Below, piece by piece: positions 5,475 to 5,910 of a stretch of 5,910 bases of DNA. The stretch is from assembly GCA_937858455.1 (NCBI GenBank), contig CALLYN010000936.1:1-5910 (forward strand). The letters run 5' to 3'. A program made the translations under genes and the position numbers. Positions within the stretch are counted from its first letter, which is position 1. Each line of letters starts with the position of its first letter. Under the pieces are notes generated by a model, which did no database searches, had not been told where the DNA came from, and saw only the letters and a program-made list of their open reading frames with translations. This DNA is from an uncultured Kouleothrix sp. Lineage in GTDB: Bacteria; Chloroflexota; Chloroflexia; Chloroflexales; Roseiflexaceae.

Positions 5475-5910
5475 ATGTCAGCAGCGATTCGTGATCACAG
5501 GCACTATTATAGCCGCGCCGCGCTGGCGCTGTTCTACCTGCTGGTGGCGATTCTGGCGAGCTGGCCGCTGGCGCTGCACCTGCGCACGCATCTGCCGATC
5601 GGCAGCGAGGCGCCGGCCACGGTGGCGCTGTTCAACCTGTGGACGCTGCGCTGGAATGCCGACCGGCTGCTGGCGGGCTACGCCGGCTACTGGCAGGCGC
5701 CGATCTTCTACCCGCTTGCTGGCGCGTTTGCGCTCTCCGAGCCGCAGCCGGCCACCGGGCTGGTGTTCGCGCCGCTCTGGCTGCTCGGCGGCGACGAGGT
5801 GCTGGCCTACAACCTGGTGCTGCTGCTGGCGCTGGCGGCGAATGGCGCGGCCGCCGGCCGGCTGATGACGACGATGGGTGCGCCGCGCGGCCCGTCGCTG
5901 CTGGCGGGCG
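5475..5910 (+). CDS. N-terminus of a polytopic membrane protein, GT-C/YfhO-like (3' end outside window)
   Basis: The frame is open from ATG 5475 to the right edge, giving 145 codons plus one base. Residues 1-13 are charged. A transmembrane helix covers about 14-36, followed by an outer loop with S44-E45, then NLWTLRWNADRLLAG (54-68), YWQAPIFYPLAG (72-83), ALSEPQ (86-91), a hydrophobic stretch at about 94-106 and a helix at about 108-129 beginning AYNL. The order (short N-terminal tail, TM1, loop with acidic residue, W-rich segment, IFYP, SE, then AYNL) is one I associate with large membrane glycosyltransferase-like proteins common in Chloroflexota. The usual acidic pair after TM1 appears reduced to one Glu. 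The ribosome site is poor (CGAG about 10 nt upstream), but no better in-frame start is near. It diverges from the VOC gene across 63 bp. A real gene is very likely; the enzymatic role is only a suggestion. Confidence 0.78.
   Translation, partial: MSAAIRDHRHYYSRAALALFYLLVAILASWPLALHLRTHLPIGSEAPATVALFNLWTLRWNADRLLAGYAGYWQAPIFYPLAGAFALSEPQPATGLVFAPLWLLGGDEVLAYNLVLLLALAANGAAAGRLMTTMGAPRGPSLLAG

Noticed and set aside
5464..5865. Plus-strand open frame of 133 codons starting ATGACACCCC near the right end
   Set aside because: The translation is full of Trp, Arg and Cys, typical of a wrong frame. The frame starting at 5475 gives a sensible membrane protein and continues to the edge.

Overview
This is a GC-rich, densely coding bacterial chromosome segment. 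It carries seven genes in short transcription units that switch strand often. Nothing in it looks like phage, plasmid or an intact transposon. The strong third-position G/C preference, a free-standing bacterial SUI1/YciH gene, a Thermus-type short MalQ, a CACAAAG-type intergenic repeat and the style of the last membrane protein together suggest a filamentous Chloroflexota (Chloroflexales/Roseiflexus-like) genome. That placement is pattern recognition, not a computed result.

Layout from left to right: (1) the C-terminal end of a protein with a bacterial SH3 domain (+); (2) after a 98-bp AT-rich gap with a sigma70-like promoter, a phosphatidylcholine synthase gene, pcs (+); (3) a small coiled-coil protein ending in a minimal J-domain-like segment with an HPD motif (+); (4) a 348-bp gap with no convincing gene but with a CACAAAG tandem repeat, a long inverted repeat and a 17-bp hairpin; (5) a SUI1/YciH translation-factor-like gene (-); (6) a divergent promoter region, then malQ, 4-alpha-glucanotransferase (+); (7) converging on malQ, an AlkA-type HhH DNA glycosylase (-), preceded on the same strand by a VOC/glyoxalase-fold gene (-); (8) diverging from the VOC gene, the first 145 codons of a polytopic membrane protein of GT-C/YfhO-like character (+), which runs off the right edge.

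The genes do not form one pathway. They cover membrane lipid synthesis (pcs), protein folding or assembly (J-like), translation (SUI1), alpha-glucan metabolism (malQ) and DNA repair (AlkA). Possible co-transcription is limited to pcs with the J-like gene and to the VOC gene with the glycosylase. I found no clear new multi-gene system. The points most worth a second look are the apparent Asp-to-Glu change at the glycosylase catalytic position, the coiled-coil/J-like protein, a choline-dependent PC synthase in a presumed Chloroflexota genome, the palindromic -10 shared by SUI1 and malQ, and the hairpin at 1868-1904.
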